DNA of 64,000 nucleotides from Cellulomonas phragmiteti (lineage in GTDB: Bacteria > Actinomycetota > Actinomycetes > Actinomycetales > Cellulomonadaceae), in NCBI RefSeq assembly GCF_016862775.1, contig NZ_BONP01000003.1, positions 186,001 through 250,000 of the forward strand, read 5' to 3'. This document shows positions 9,645-18,579 of this stretch, piece after piece. The position numbers were made by a program, and so were the translations under genes. Numbering within the stretch: position 1 is the first letter of the stretch; every line of letters starts with the position of its first letter. The notes beneath the pieces are model-generated. The model saw only the letters and a program-made list of their open reading frames with translations. It was not told where the DNA came from and did no database searches.

Positions 9645-9668
9645 GCCCGGCGGCGTACGCCGCCGGGC
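9645..9668. terminator. Perfect 24-base palindrome after flp
   Basis: A fully self-complementary sequence (arms GCCCGGCGGCGT / ACGCCGCCGGGC) starts 6 bases after the flp stop. As RNA it would fold into a near-loopless hairpin. There is no U tract. It may act as a partial terminator or an mRNA-stabilising element for flp. Confidence 0.55.
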
Positions 9669-9670
9669 TC

Positions 9671-9705
9671 ACCGGTCCGGGCCTCCGTGAGGGGCCCGGA
9701 CCGGT
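9671..9705 (+). terminator. 13-bp stem hairpin between flp and the OmpA-domain lipoprotein gene
   Basis: ACCGGTCCGGGCC at 9671-9683 pairs perfectly with 9693-9705 around a 9-base loop. Together with the palindrome just upstream it gives two tandem strong hairpins between the abundant pilin and the next gene. A partial terminator that lowers expression downstream is likely. Confidence 0.55.
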
Positions 9706-9728
9706 CTCGTCGTCCAGGAAGGACCTCC

Positions 9729-11246
9729 ATGCGTCGTGCCCGACTGCTCACCGTCGCCGCTGTGCTCGCCCTCGCCGTCACCGCGTGCACGTCGTCGGAC
9801 CCCGAGCCGGGGCCCACGACGTCGGGACCGAGCGCCACGGCCTCACCCACGGCGCCGGACGACGGCACGACGGTCGTGGAGGTCGAGCACCTGGGCGCCC
9901 CCGTGGAGCTCACCGTGCACCCGCTGCAGGTGGTGGGGGAGCACGCGCTGCTGACGGTGGACTACGCGATGCCCCAGGGCGCCCCGGCCGGGACGAACCT
10001 GTCCGTGGCCGCGCTGCTGCGCAACCCGGGCACGTTCCTCAACGTCGGGCGGCTCCGGCTGCTCGACACCGCCGGCGGGCAGGCCTGGGAGGTCGGCCGC
10101 GACGGCGGCGTGTCGATCTCGACCAGCGGTGAGCCGCTCAACCTGGCACCGGGCGGCTCCGTGACGTCGGAGGCGTTCTTCGCCGCCCCCGACACCGACC
10201 GGGTCGACGTCCTGTTCCCGTACTTCGGGCTCGTCGAGGACGTGCCCGTCGTGCGCGACGAGGACGTCGCCACGACACCGGAGGACCTGGGTGCGAGCGC
10301 CGCCGCGGTCTACCCGACGGGCGGCGTGGAGGTCTTCACGCTCGCGTACGACGGCGGCGCCAGCACCCAGGTGCAGGCGCAGGAGGCCACGGTGACCCTG
10401 GCCTCGGACGTGCTGTTCGCGACCGACGTCTTCGAGCTGACGCCCGAGGCCGCGGCCGTCGTCGACAACGCCGCCGCGCAGATCAAGCAGGCCGCCCAGG
10501 CGGGCGAGGTCGTCGTGGTGGGCCACACCGACGACGTGGGGACCGACGACTACAACCTCGACCTGTCGAACAAGCGGGCGGCCTCGGTCGCGGCGCGGCT
10601 CGGGCCGGCGCTGGGAGCGGGCTTCACGCTGCGGACCGAGGGCAGGGGAGAGACCGAGCCCGTCGCCCCCGGCACGAGCGCCGAGGCGCGCGCGGCGAAC
10701 CGCCGCGTCGAGGTCCGCTTCACGGCGGTCGAGGCGGGGCAGGCCATCGAGGTGACGACGGGGGCCGCCGCGGTGCCCGAGGCCACGGGGCCCGTCGCGT
10801 CTGGCAGCACCCCGGTCGAGGTCGAGGTGCAGGGGGCCACCTGGTCGGTCACCGCGCAGGAGGTCCGACGCCGGGGCCCGTACCTCGTCGGCACCCTGCG
10901 TCTCGAGCGCGTCTCGAGCGGCATGGGCGCCCCGGTCGGCCTGTTCGGCGACTTCGCGTCCGGTCGGCTGCTGTCCCGCGGGCTGTCGTCGACGACGCTG
11001 ACCGCCGGTGCCTACGGGGCGACGCTGCTCGGTGAGGGCTCGCGCTTCTTCCCCGCCGACTACCTCAACGGCAACGCCGGTCTCGACGACGCGCGCGGCG
11101 TGCTCGCGGACCAGTTCATCGACGTCCCCCTGTCCGAGGGGCAGGCCGTCACGGTGCACGCCGTGTGGCCCGACACGGGCGGCGACGCGGTGTCGATCGA
11201 CGCCGAGGGCCGCTTCCGGATCACCGACGTGCCCGTCGAGCGCTGA
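9729..11246 (+). CDS. OmpA-domain lipoprotein
   Basis: 505 residues. A lipoprotein signal (MRRARLLTVAAVLALAVTAC) gives a lipidated Cys near residue 20, followed by a Ser/Thr/Pro-rich linker. The middle holds an OmpA-like peptidoglycan-binding domain (about residues 225-340: FELTPEAAAVVDNAA, VVGHTDDVGTDDYNLDLSN, KRAASVAARL, RVEVRF) with the Asp and Arg used by this family to grip diaminopimelate or equivalent stem-peptide residues. The N-terminal and C-terminal thirds look like beta domains with no family I can name. In a Gram-positive it would tether wall to membrane, perhaps anchoring the pilus base. A good AGGAAGGA site supports the ATG at 9729. Confidence 0.82.
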   Translation: MRRARLLTVAAVLALAVTACTSSDPEPGPTTSGPSATASPTAPDDGTTVVEVEHLGAPVELTVHPLQVVGEHALLTVDYAMPQGAPAGTNLSVAALLRNPGTFLNVGRLRLLDTAGGQAWEVGRDGGVSISTSGEPLNLAPGGSVTSEAFFAAPDTDRVDVLFPYFGLVEDVPVVRDEDVATTPEDLGASAAAVYPTGGVEVFTLAYDGGASTQVQAQEATVTLASDVLFATDVFELTPEAAAVVDNAAAQIKQAAQAGEVVVVGHTDDVGTDDYNLDLSNKRAASVAARLGPALGAGFTLRTEGRGETEPVAPGTSAEARAANRRVEVRFTAVEAGQAIEVTTGAAAVPEATGPVASGSTPVEVEVQGATWSVTAQEVRRRGPYLVGTLRLERVSSGMGAPVGLFGDFASGRLLSRGLSSTTLTAGAYGATLLGEGSRFFPADYLNGNAGLDDARGVLADQFIDVPLSEGQAVTVHAVWPDTGGDAVSIDAEGRFRITDVPVER

Positions 11247-11282
11247 CGCGCGCCCCGTCCCCACCCAGAGAGCGAGCACGCG

Positions 11283-12404
11283 ATGTCATGGACGAGCCCG
11301 GCCCCCCGGGGCCGCCGCGTCGACGGTCGGGCCGTCGCCCTGTTCGTCGTCCTCGACCTGGTGACGTTCGCGCTGCTCTACTGGCTGCTGCTGCCGGCGT
11401 TCGCGGCGTTCCTCGCCGCGATCGAGCCCACCACGGCCCTGGCCATCGGGTGGGTGCTCTCGGCCGTGCGCCTGACGTGCGTGGGGGTCGTCGTCCTGCG
11501 CTCGTACCGTGACCGCCGGGGCCTCGAGGAGCGGCGCGACGCGCTCCCGACGATCCTCGTGGCGGCCGGGGGCGCGTGGCTGCTGCAGCTGCTCCTGGGC
11601 GTGCTCGGGGCGGCGGTGCTCGGTGAGTCGATCTGGTCCTGGCAGGTGCTGCTCGACCTCGCCACGTGGGTCGGGTTCCCGCTGCTGGCGCTGCTGTTCG
11701 TCAGCCCGGGGGAGGCCCAGGTGCTGCCCCCGCGGTTCCGCCGCAGCCTGGCGGGCGACCGCGGCGCGACGAACCTGCTCATCGTCCCGGCGGTCGCCGG
11801 GCTCCTGGCCGTCGCGCTCCTGGTCATCGGGATCGCCGGGTCGGCCACCTCGGACTCCCGCGAGTCCCGCACCGCGGCGGACGCGGCGGCGCTCGCCGCG
11901 GCGGACGTGTGGCGCGACGGGGTGCGTGGCGCGTTCGACGCCGCACGGTGGGCGGGCGACCCGGACGACTTCTGGCGCTTCGCGGGGACGGACCTCGGGT
12001 CGCTCACGTCCGGCGCGATGATCGACTCCGCGCGCGCCTACGCCGCGGCGAACGGGGCGGAGCTCGTCGACGTCGACGTCGACGCCTACCGGGCGCAGGT
12101 CACCGTGCGGGTGCGGAACCACGAGACCGTGCCCCAGACCTCGCGACGCATCGAGTCCGTCGCGACCGCGGAGCTGCGGCTCGAGTCGGGCGTCTGCCGC
12201 TCCGGGCGGTTCCTCGGCTTCCGCGTGGGCTCGACGTGCCGCACGGCTGCCCCGGCGCCGACCCCGACCCCGTCGCCCACCCCGGAGCCCGTCGAGGACC
12301 CGGAGGCGCCGCCACCGCCGCCCCCGCCTCCGCCGCCGCCGTTCGCGCCGCCGTCGGGCATCGGGGCGTTCCTCGTGGACACGCGTCTGGTCGTCCGCGG
12401 CTGA
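11283..12404 (+). CDS. TadG-like pilus protein with extra N-terminal membrane domain
   Basis: 373 residues. Residues 1-150 hold about four membrane helices. A TadG/TadE-like region follows (GDRGATNLLIVPAVAGLLAV) with the RTAADAAALAAADV motif typical of TadG-like proteins, then a soluble domain and a tail with TPTPSPTPEP and an 11-residue proline run before the end. In usual TadG proteins the first helix is at the N terminus; here a separate four-helix domain precedes it. The prepilin-like glycine lacks Glu at +5, so cleavage is doubtful. Its place between the OmpA-domain lipoprotein and the large pseudopilin marks it as part of the accessory pilus set. Confidence 0.75.
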   Translation: MSWTSPAPRGRRVDGRAVALFVVLDLVTFALLYWLLLPAFAAFLAAIEPTTALAIGWVLSAVRLTCVGVVVLRSYRDRRGLEERRDALPTILVAAGGAWLLQLLLGVLGAAVLGESIWSWQVLLDLATWVGFPLLALLFVSPGEAQVLPPRFRRSLAGDRGATNLLIVPAVAGLLAVALLVIGIAGSATSDSRESRTAADAAALAAADVWRDGVRGAFDAARWAGDPDDFWRFAGTDLGSLTSGAMIDSARAYAAANGAELVDVDVDAYRAQVTVRVRNHETVPQTSRRIESVATAELRLESGVCRSGRFLGFRVGSTCRTAAPAPTPTPSPTPEPVEDPEAPPPPPPPPPPPFAPPSGIGAFLVDTRLVVRG

Positions 12405-12559
12405 CCGCCGCGCCGCGAGGTCGGTGCGCGGCAGACCGCACCCACCGCCGCCGGCATAGGCCCAGGGGCCTGCCCCACGCCGCGTCCCCGCCGTGCGCCT
12501 GGGCCCGACGGCGCCCGCTGCGGGCACCCGGGCCCACGACCCGCAGCACCCCCGATCGT

Positions 12560-12565
12560 TAGTCT
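12560..12565 (+). promoter_or_regulatory. Putative -10 box of the large Flp-like gene
   Basis: TAGTCT matches the TAnnnT pattern. Transcription would start near 12572, leaving a very short leader that contains GAGGAGG just before the ATG at 12589. The 150 bases upstream are GC-rich with GGGCCC motifs and hold no gene. Confidence 0.5.
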
Positions 12566-12588
12566 CGCCGTGAGTCGAGGAGGCAGGA

Positions 12589-13989
12589 ATGAGCGCACGT
12601 CCGGGCGGCCCGTCGAGGTCGGTCATGCGGGGGCGCGTCGAGCGCACCGACGAGGGCGCAGGCCTCGTGGAGTACGTCGGTGCGATCGCCGTGGTCGTCG
12701 CCCTCGTCGCGGGGATCATGCTGTGGGCGACGCCGGTGGGCGACCAGATCGTCGCGCGCCTGTGCGACGCGTTCGACGCGGACTGCGGCGGTGGCGAGAT
12801 CGACATCGACCGCGAGCCCGAGCGCGCGTGCACGCAGGCCACCGACACCACGTCCGTGCAGGCGGGCGTCTCGATCGCGTTCATCGACCTCGGTGGTGAG
12901 GGCTCGATGTCCGTCGAGCGCATGAGCGACGGCACGTACCGCGTGACGCTCAACGGCGAGGCGGCGGTCAAGGCCGTGGCGTCGGCCGGCGAGGCCCACG
13001 GTGGCCTCGAGATCATGGGCTACGGCGGCAACGTCGAGCTGAGCGCCGAGGCGGCGGCCGGGTTGTTCGCCGGTGCCGGTGCGGAGTTCACCTTCAGCTC
13101 GATGGACGAGGTCCAGGACTTCAACGGCTGGGTGCAGCGCAAGGTGCTGCAGGGTGCCGCCGTCTCCGCGGCCGGCCCCGGTGGCCCCGTCGTGGGCCTC
13201 GGCTTCGCCGCCGTCGGCGGGCTCATCGACTGGATCACGGGCTACGACTACACCCCGCCCGCGCCGAGCGCGGTGTACGCGGAGGGTGGTGTGGTCGCCA
13301 ACGCCGGTGCCGGTGTGGGCGTCGGCATCGGGGGCGGCTCGGCCGAGGTCGAGATGAAGAACGCCCTCGGCACCAAGCTCGACACGGCGACCGGTGACAT
13401 CACCATCTACACCCGGGTGGAGATCAGCGCGGAGGCCGCGGCGCAGCTCGGGTTCTCCAGCAGCGACCCGAACTGGGGCCAGGGCGGCGACGTCAGCGGC
13501 CAGGTGCAGATGGTCGTGGCCACGACCGTCGGGCCGGACGGGCGGCTGAACCACGTCTCGCTCGAGGGCGCCGCGTCGTCCGAGGGTGCCTACGCCCTGA
13601 CGGACCTCGGCGGGTACCCGATCTCCGACGGCTACGGCAAGGGGGTGACGCTGTCCGCCGACTTCGCCGTGACCGACGCGAACCGCTCCCGCGTGACCGC
13701 CGCGCTGGCTGGTCTGGGTGCGGTCGCCACGACCACGGGCAGCCCGGCGCTGGGCGTGGCCGGGGGTGTGCCGCTGATCTTCGACGAGGCCCGCCGCAGC
13801 GGTGACATCACGGCCCAGTTCCTCGACGTCAGCTCCCAGGACCTGCTCGCCGCCGCGCTGTCCCTCAAGGCTCCGGCCGTCGGTGGACTAGGGTTCTCGC
13901 TCGGCGCCTCGACGTCGTCGTCCGAGACGACCGACGCCTACTACCTGACGCCGACCGGTTGGAAGGATTGGACGGGGTGCATCGCATGA
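12589..13989 (+). CDS. Large secreted protein with Flp-type pilin N terminus
   Basis: 466 residues. After a basic leader of about 24 residues ending in TDEG comes AGLVEYVGAIAVVVALVAG, the same class III signal as in the Flp pilin (Gly, then Glu at +5, Tyr at +6). Instead of ending after the helix, the protein continues for about 420 residues, rich in Gly, Ala and beta-prone repeats (for example AGAGVGVGIGGGSAEVEMKN), with few cysteines. I know no name for the C-terminal domain. The architecture suggests a minor pilin carrying a functional head, such as an adhesin or pilus tip. It has its own promoter and ribosome site and overlaps the next lipoprotein gene by 4 bases. Confidence 0.75.
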   Translation: MSARPGGPSRSVMRGRVERTDEGAGLVEYVGAIAVVVALVAGIMLWATPVGDQIVARLCDAFDADCGGGEIDIDREPERACTQATDTTSVQAGVSIAFIDLGGEGSMSVERMSDGTYRVTLNGEAAVKAVASAGEAHGGLEIMGYGGNVELSAEAAAGLFAGAGAEFTFSSMDEVQDFNGWVQRKVLQGAAVSAAGPGGPVVGLGFAAVGGLIDWITGYDYTPPAPSAVYAEGGVVANAGAGVGVGIGGGSAEVEMKNALGTKLDTATGDITIYTRVEISAEAAAQLGFSSSDPNWGQGGDVSGQVQMVVATTVGPDGRLNHVSLEGAASSEGAYALTDLGGYPISDGYGKGVTLSADFAVTDANRSRVTAALAGLGAVATTTGSPALGVAGGVPLIFDEARRSGDITAQFLDVSSQDLLAAALSLKAPAVGGLGFSLGASTSSSETTDAYYLTPTGWKDWTGCIA

Positions 13990-14573
13990 GGGCTCTGAAG
14001 GCGACCGTCGCGGTGGTGGCGCTGCTCCTGGTGGCGTCCTGCTCGGGGGAGGACGACGCGGCCGGTCCGGAGGCGTCGGGCCCGACCTCGTGGGACATCA
14101 CCGCGGTGGACGGGATCGACGGCGCGACGCGCGAGTCGGTCGACGGCATCGGGATCGACGTGCCCGCGGACTTCGAGGGTGACCCGCGCCAGGTCGACGG
14201 CACCACCTCGCAGCTCGTGCTCATGCGCGAGGGCGAGGAGCGCTCGGAGGTCAACCTCACCGTGACCCGCGAGGACGACCTCACGGACGACGCGGTGACC
14301 GCCGCCGCCGGCACCGCCTTCGCCCAGCTCGGCGCGACGGGGTCCGCGAGCGACCTCGAGCAGGTGCCGCTGAGGTGGGAGGGCTTCGGCAACGCGATCG
14401 CGGTGCGGGGCGTGCTGACGCTCGAGGACGGCACGGAGCGCGACGTGGAGTACGTCACGACCCGGGACCCCGACGGGACGCGGCTGGTGGCGGTGTGGAC
14501 CGAGGCCCCGCGCGGCGAGCTCGAGGGCTCCACCGCGCAGGAGGTGCTGCGCTCCGTCCGGGTCGACGGCTGA
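13986..14573 (+). CDS. Small lipoprotein coupled to the large Flp-like gene
   Basis: 195 residues with a lipoprotein signal ([14 protein letters not shown], Cys near residue 19), an acidic linker, and a domain of about 140 residues with alternating strands ([43 protein letters not shown]-like end) that resembles small LpqN-type or PsbP-like lipoprotein folds, though I cannot assign a family. The start overlaps the preceding stop as ATGA, so it is made together with the large pseudopilin-like protein and may be its partner at the cell surface. Confidence 0.7.
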   Translation: MRALKATVAVVALLLVASCSGEDDAAGPEASGPTSWDITAVDGIDGATRESVDGIGIDVPADFEGDPRQVDGTTSQLVLMREGEERSEVNLTVTREDDLTDDAVTAAAGTAFAQLGATGSASDLEQVPLRWEGFGNAIAVRGVLTLEDGTERDVEYVTTRDPDGTRLVAVWTEAPRGELEGSTAQEVLRSVRVDG

Positions 14574-14609
14574 GGGGTGCGGGCGGGGCTCGGCCGTCAC
14601 GTCGCCGAC

Positions 14610-14615
14610 TAGGCT
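14610..14615 (+). promoter_or_regulatory. Leaderless -10 box of guaA
   Basis: TAGGCT lies exactly 7 bases before the GTG at 14623, so the transcript should begin at or next to the start codon. No ribosome site is present. Confidence 0.65.
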
Positions 14616-14622
14616 GGTCCGC

Positions 14623-16224
14623 GTGACGCAGACCCCCGAGCCCGCCACGCCCCCCCAGCCCACGACGCACCGCCCGGTCCTCGTCGTCGACTTCGGCGCC
14701 CAGTACGCGCAGCTCATCGCGCGTCGCGTGCGCGAGGCGAACGTCTACTCCGAGATCGTGCCGCACACCGCGAGCGTCGAGCAGATCCTGGCCAAGGACC
14801 CGGCGGCGATCATCCTGTCCGGCGGCCCGTCCTCGGTGTACGCGGCCGGTGCGCCGTTCGTCGGCCCGGAGCTGTTCGAGGCCGGCGTGCCCGTGCTGGG
14901 CATCTGCTACGGCTTCCAGGCGATGGCGCAGGCCCTGGGTGGCACGGTGGCGCAGACCGGGCAGCGCGAGTACGGCGGGACGGCCGTCGAGGTCACCGCC
15001 CCCGGCACCGTGCTGGACGGCAGTCCCGACGCGCAGACCGTCTGGATGAGCCACGGCGACGCCGTGCACGCCGCGCCCGAGGGCTTCGAGGTGCTCGCGA
15101 CGAGCGCCGGCAGCCCCGTCGCCGCGTTCGAGGACCGTGAGCGTCGCCTCTACGGCATGCAGTGGCACCCCGAGGTGAAGCACTCCCCGCTGGGCCAGGC
15201 CGCCATCGAGAACTTCCTGTACCGCGGCGCCGGCCTGGCGCCCGACTGGAACCCGGGCAACGTCATCGCCGAGCAGGTCGAGCGCATCCGCGCCCAGGTC
15301 GGCGACGCACGGGTGATCTGCGGGCTGTCCGGCGGCGTCGACTCGTCCGTCGCGGCCGCGCTCGTGCAGCGTGCCGTGGGGGACCAGCTCACGTGCGTGT
15401 TCGTCGACCACGGCCTGCTGCGGGCGGGCGAGGCGGAGCAGGTCGAGCAGGACTTCGTGGCCGCGACGGGGGTGCAGCTCAAGGTCGTCGATGCGCGCGA
15501 GCGGTTCCTCACCGCGCTCGCGGGCGTGTCCGACCCGGAGACGAAGCGCAAGATCATCGGCCGCGAGTTCATCCGCGTGTTCGAGGACGCCGCCCGCGAG
15601 GTCGTCGAGGACGCGGGCGCGCACGGCGAGGCCGTCGAGTTCCTCGTGCAGGGCACGCTGTACCCGGACGTCGTGGAGTCCGGCGGCGGTGAGGGCGCGG
15701 CGAACATCAAGTCGCACCACAACGTCGGCGGGCTGCCGGACGACCTGCAGTTCCGGCTCGTCGAGCCGCTGCGCACGCTGTTCAAGGACGAGGTCCGCGC
15801 CGTCGGCCTGGAGCTGGGCGTGCCCGAGGTCATCGTGTGGCGCCAGCCGTTCCCCGGCCCCGGGCTGGGGATCCGGATCGTGGGGGAGGTCACCGCCGAG
15901 CGTCTCGAGACGCTGCGCGCCGCCGACGCGATCGCCCGCGAGGAGCTGACGCGCGCGGGCCTGGACCGTGAGATCTGGCAGTGCCCCGTCGTCCTCCTGG
16001 GCGACGTGCGCTCGGTGGGCGTGCAGGGCGACGGCCGCACCTACGGGCACCCGGTCGTGCTGCGTCCCGTGTCCTCCGAGGACGCCATGACGGCCGACTG
16101 GACGCGCCTGCCCTACGACGTGCTGTCGACCATCTCGACCCGCATCACCAACGAGGTCCCCGAGGTCAACCGGGTGGTGCTGGACGTGACGAGCAAGCCG
16201 CCGGGCACGATCGAGTGGGAGTGA
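14623..16224 (+). CDS. guaA: GMP synthase (glutamine-hydrolysing)
   Basis: 533 residues. It converts XMP, glutamine and ATP to GMP in the cytoplasm. The class I glutamine amidotransferase domain has the nucleophile elbow [10 protein letters not shown] (Cys95) and WHPEVKH (His182, Glu184). The ATP pyrophosphatase domain starts with [13 protein letters not shown] and contains [10 protein letters not shown] and [11 protein letters not shown]. The dimerisation domain ends with the typical KPPGTIEWE. Length is standard for the family. The start is supported by a leaderless promoter box 7 bases upstream. Confidence 0.97.
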   Translation: MTQTPEPATPPQPTTHRPVLVVDFGAQYAQLIARRVREANVYSEIVPHTASVEQILAKDPAAIILSGGPSSVYAAGAPFVGPELFEAGVPVLGICYGFQAMAQALGGTVAQTGQREYGGTAVEVTAPGTVLDGSPDAQTVWMSHGDAVHAAPEGFEVLATSAGSPVAAFEDRERRLYGMQWHPEVKHSPLGQAAIENFLYRGAGLAPDWNPGNVIAEQVERIRAQVGDARVICGLSGGVDSSVAAALVQRAVGDQLTCVFVDHGLLRAGEAEQVEQDFVAATGVQLKVVDARERFLTALAGVSDPETKRKIIGREFIRVFEDAAREVVEDAGAHGEAVEFLVQGTLYPDVVESGGGEGAANIKSHHNVGGLPDDLQFRLVEPLRTLFKDEVRAVGLELGVPEVIVWRQPFPGPGLGIRIVGEVTAERLETLRAADAIAREELTRAGLDREIWQCPVVLLGDVRSVGVQGDGRTYGHPVVLRPVSSEDAMTADWTRLPYDVLSTISTRITNEVPEVNRVVLDVTSKPPGTIEWE

Positions 16225-16667
16225 GCGGCACGGACGAGAGGACGAGCGTGGACGACGGACCGACGACCGCCCCGACGGGGGCCCGCGCACCCGAGGCGAC
16301 CGCCTGGGGCCACAAGGCCCGCAGGTCGCTGTCGCGCTACCGGGTGATGGCGTGGATCACCGGCGTGATGCTGCTGGTCCTGTGCGTCGAGATGGTCCTC
16401 AAGTACGTGCTCCAGCTGCCGGGGTTCAACGTCGAGGGCGACTGGCGCAACGAGGCGGCGCGGATCGTCGCGATGGTGCACGGGTGGGTGTACGTCGTGT
16501 ACCTCGTCACGGTCTTCGACCTGTGGTCGACCCTCCGCTGGCGGCTCGGGCGCCTGGTCACCATGGCGGCGGCGGGGGTCGTGCCCGTCATGTCGTTCGT
16601 GCTCGAGCGTCGCGTGCACGCGGACGCCCGGCAGCGCATCGACGCGGCCGCCGGGCCGCAGGCCTGA
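16221..16667 (+). CDS. DUF3817 family membrane protein
   Basis: 148 residues from a GTG that overlaps the guaA stop (GTGA). A second GTG at 16248 has a better ribosome site (GAGAGGA) and would give 139 residues. After a cytoplasmic stretch, the DUF3817 core follows: [20 protein letters not shown], then [20 protein letters not shown] and [15 protein letters not shown] with a third helix. Function unknown. This family often sits next to guaA in actinobacteria, and the same linkage is seen here. Confidence 0.85.
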   Translation: MSGTDERTSVDDGPTTAPTGARAPEATAWGHKARRSLSRYRVMAWITGVMLLVLCVEMVLKYVLQLPGFNVEGDWRNEAARIVAMVHGWVYVVYLVTVFDLWSTLRWRLGRLVTMAAAGVVPVMSFVLERRVHADARQRIDAAAGPQA

Positions 16668-16683
16668 CGCGGGGACCCGACGC

Positions 16684-17850
16684 GTGCGGATCGTCCACGT
16701 CTCCGACTGCTTCGCCCCCCGGACGGGCGGCATCGAGACGCAGGTCGGCGACCTGGCGCGGCACCAGGTGCGGGCGGGTCACGAGGTCCACGTCCTGACG
16801 GCGACGCTCGGCGAGGGCGGGGAGCGCGGCGGGGTCGTCGACATCGAGGAGGGCGTGCACGTGCACCGGCTCGGTGCGCGCCTCCCGTTCGACCTGCCTG
16901 TCAACCCCGTCGCCGGTCCCGGCCTCCTGCGGTCGGCGCTGGGGGACGTGCGGCCCGACGCCGTCCACGTGCACGCCGGCGTGGTCTCGCCGTTCGCGTT
17001 CGACGGCGTGCGCGTCGCCACCGCGGCGCGGTACCCGACGGCGATCACGTGGCACTGCATGCTCGACGGCACGCTCGGGATCGGCCGGCCCCTCGTGCGG
17101 CGCACCGCCTGGCGGCACCTGCCGGCGGCGCTCAGCGCCGTCAGCGGGGAGGCGGCGCAGCGGGTGCGCGCCCTGTTCGACGCCCCTGTCGACGTGGTGC
17201 CCAACGGCATCGACGTCGCGGCGTGGGCGCCGGAGCCGGGCGCGACGGGTGCGGGCGGGGACCCGGCCGCGCCGCTGCACCTGGTGGCGACGATGCGCCT
17301 GGCGCCCCGCAAGCGTGCCGTGCCGCTGGTCGACGTCGTCGCCGCGGCGGCCCGGCGCCTGCCTCCGGGAGCATTGCGGGTCACCCTGATCGGGGACGGT
17401 CCGGCGCGCGACGCGGTCCGGGCACGCGTGGCGTCCGCCGGGCTGCAGGACGTCGTGGACCTGCGCGGTCGTCTGGCGCGCGCGGACGTCCGCGCGGCGT
17501 ACGGCGACGCCGACGTGTTCCTCGCGCCGGCCCGCCTCGAGTCGTTCGGCATCGCCGCCCTCGAGGCGCGCACGGCCGGGCTGGCGGTGCTCGCGCACGC
17601 CGGGACGGGCGTCGGGGAGTTCGTCACCGACGGACTGGACGGGTTCCTCGTCGCCGACGACGCCGAGATGGCCGAGGCGGTCGTGCTGCTCGCCGAGGAC
17701 CGTGCCCTGCTGGCGAGGATGCGGGAGCGGGCCGCCACGGTGCCGCCGCCGTTCGGGTGGGAGCACGTGCTGGCCGCGGCCGACGCCCAGTACGCCCGGG
17801 CGTCCCGGCTCGTCCGCGCCGACGGCGCGGCCGCGACCCGGCCCAGGTGA
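16684..17850 (+). CDS. Family 4 glycosyltransferase
   Basis: 388 residues with the GT-B layout: VHVSDCFAPRTGGIETQVGDL at the start (the GGIE donor-domain loop), an Ala-rich N domain, PNGIDVAAWAP at the hinge, RLAPRKRAVPLVD in the C domain, and the EX7E-like segment FLAPARLESFGIAALEARTAG. It would transfer a sugar from an activated donor to a lipid, glycan or small molecule. Substrate cannot be read from the sequence. It starts with GTG 16 bases after the DUF3817 stop and is probably cotranscribed with guaA. Confidence 0.88.
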   Translation: MRIVHVSDCFAPRTGGIETQVGDLARHQVRAGHEVHVLTATLGEGGERGGVVDIEEGVHVHRLGARLPFDLPVNPVAGPGLLRSALGDVRPDAVHVHAGVVSPFAFDGVRVATAARYPTAITWHCMLDGTLGIGRPLVRRTAWRHLPAALSAVSGEAAQRVRALFDAPVDVVPNGIDVAAWAPEPGATGAGGDPAAPLHLVATMRLAPRKRAVPLVDVVAAAARRLPPGALRVTLIGDGPARDAVRARVASAGLQDVVDLRGRLARADVRAAYGDADVFLAPARLESFGIAALEARTAGLAVLAHAGTGVGEFVTDGLDGFLVADDAEMAEAVVLLAEDRALLARMRERAATVPPPFGWEHVLAAADAQYARASRLVRADGAAATRPR

Positions 17851-17858
17851 CGCACCTG

Positions 17859-17879
17859 CCCCGGGCCCTAGGTCCGGGG
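17859..17879 (+). terminator. Weak hairpin after the glycosyltransferase gene
   Basis: CCCCGG and CCGGGG form a 6-bp stem around a 9-base loop just after the stop. It could end the guaA transcript. Confidence 0.3.
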
Positions 17880-17885
17880 TAGCGT
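17880..17885 (+). promoter_or_regulatory. Possible -10 box upstream of the small membrane protein gene
   Basis: TAGCGT fits the local -10 pattern. If used, it gives a leader of about 155 bases to the gene at 18049. That leader contains a TCACCC-GGAC-GGGTGA hairpin at 17893-17908 and a GGGACC palindrome at 17927-17940. Confidence 0.3.
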
Positions 17886-17926
17886 CGGTGCGTCACCCGG
17901 ACGGGTGATCACTGCGACCCCCGTGC

Positions 17927-17940
17927 GGGACCAGGGTCCC
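17927..17940. promoter_or_regulatory. GGGACC-N2-GGTCCC palindrome
   Basis: Perfect 6-bp inverted repeat with a 2-base centre (AG) in the gap before 18049. The same arms and spacing occur before sucC at 32832-32845, which makes it a candidate operator rather than a chance hairpin. Confidence 0.35.
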
Positions 17941-18048
17941 ACCACATCGGCCCGACCTGCGACGACGCTGTTCACGTGAGCACATGGCTCACCGGGCCGG
18001 ACCTCCGGTCACGTGGGGGTCCAGTACGTACCGATCGGGGAGATCGAG

Positions 18049-18513
18049 ATGTCGAACGCAGCAGTCCAGTCCAAGCCGGGCCACCTCAAGGTGCTGGCGA
18101 TCATCGTGCTCGCCTTCGGCGGCCTGTTCGCCGTCTCCGGTACCGCCACCTGGCTCCTCGTCGCCGGCAACCTCCGCGCCGAGCAGGTCACCGTCGCCGA
18201 CGACGCCGCGGCCTTCGCCGGTGAGCTGGTCGACACGCCCTGGGAGGCGTGGGCACAGGCTGACATCATCAACCACCACGCGCTCGAGGGCTCCGGCGGC
18301 AAGACCTACGCGCAGCTCGACCGCGACGACCCGGCCCGCGCCACCGTCATGAACGGGTCGTTCCTGCGGGCGTCGCTGTTCACCTCGGTGCTGGCCTTCG
18401 GGGTGTCGCTCCTGGTCTTCGGCCTCGGCGTCGTCTTCATCATCACCGGCGAGGCGCTGCGCCGCATCGCCGTCCGGCTGGAGTCGCCGATCGGCGTCCC
18501 GCCCGCCGCCTAG
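18049..18513 (+). CDS. Small membrane protein of unknown function
   Basis: 154 residues with two membrane helices, near residues 13-38 and 105-130, and an outward loop of about 65 residues between them (AFAGELVDTPWEAWAQADII, HHALEGSGGKTYAQL). Related actinobacterial proteins are sometimes labelled aromatic ring-opening dioxygenase LigA in databases, but nothing here resembles a dioxygenase. ATG at 18049 has GGGGAG 6 bases upstream. It is probably a single-gene transcript ended by the strong hairpin at 18580. Confidence 0.72.
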   Translation: MSNAAVQSKPGHLKVLAIIVLAFGGLFAVSGTATWLLVAGNLRAEQVTVADDAAAFAGELVDTPWEAWAQADIINHHALEGSGGKTYAQLDRDDPARATVMNGSFLRASLFTSVLAFGVSLLVFGLGVVFIITGEALRRIAVRLESPIGVPPAA

Positions 18514-18579
18514 TCCGTCCGAGCGCCCGAACCCTCCACGGGCCGCACCGCGCGGACCGGTGAGCGGACCGCACGGCAG

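Noticed and set aside
12301-12351. GC-rich tandem CCGCCGCC-like repeat
   Set aside because: It is the in-frame coding sequence for a proline run in the TadG-like protein, not a separate repeat element.
18049-18513. Possible label as aromatic ring-opening dioxygenase LigA
   Set aside because: The protein has two membrane helices and none of the metal ligands or fold of LigA. The label is likely a propagated database error.
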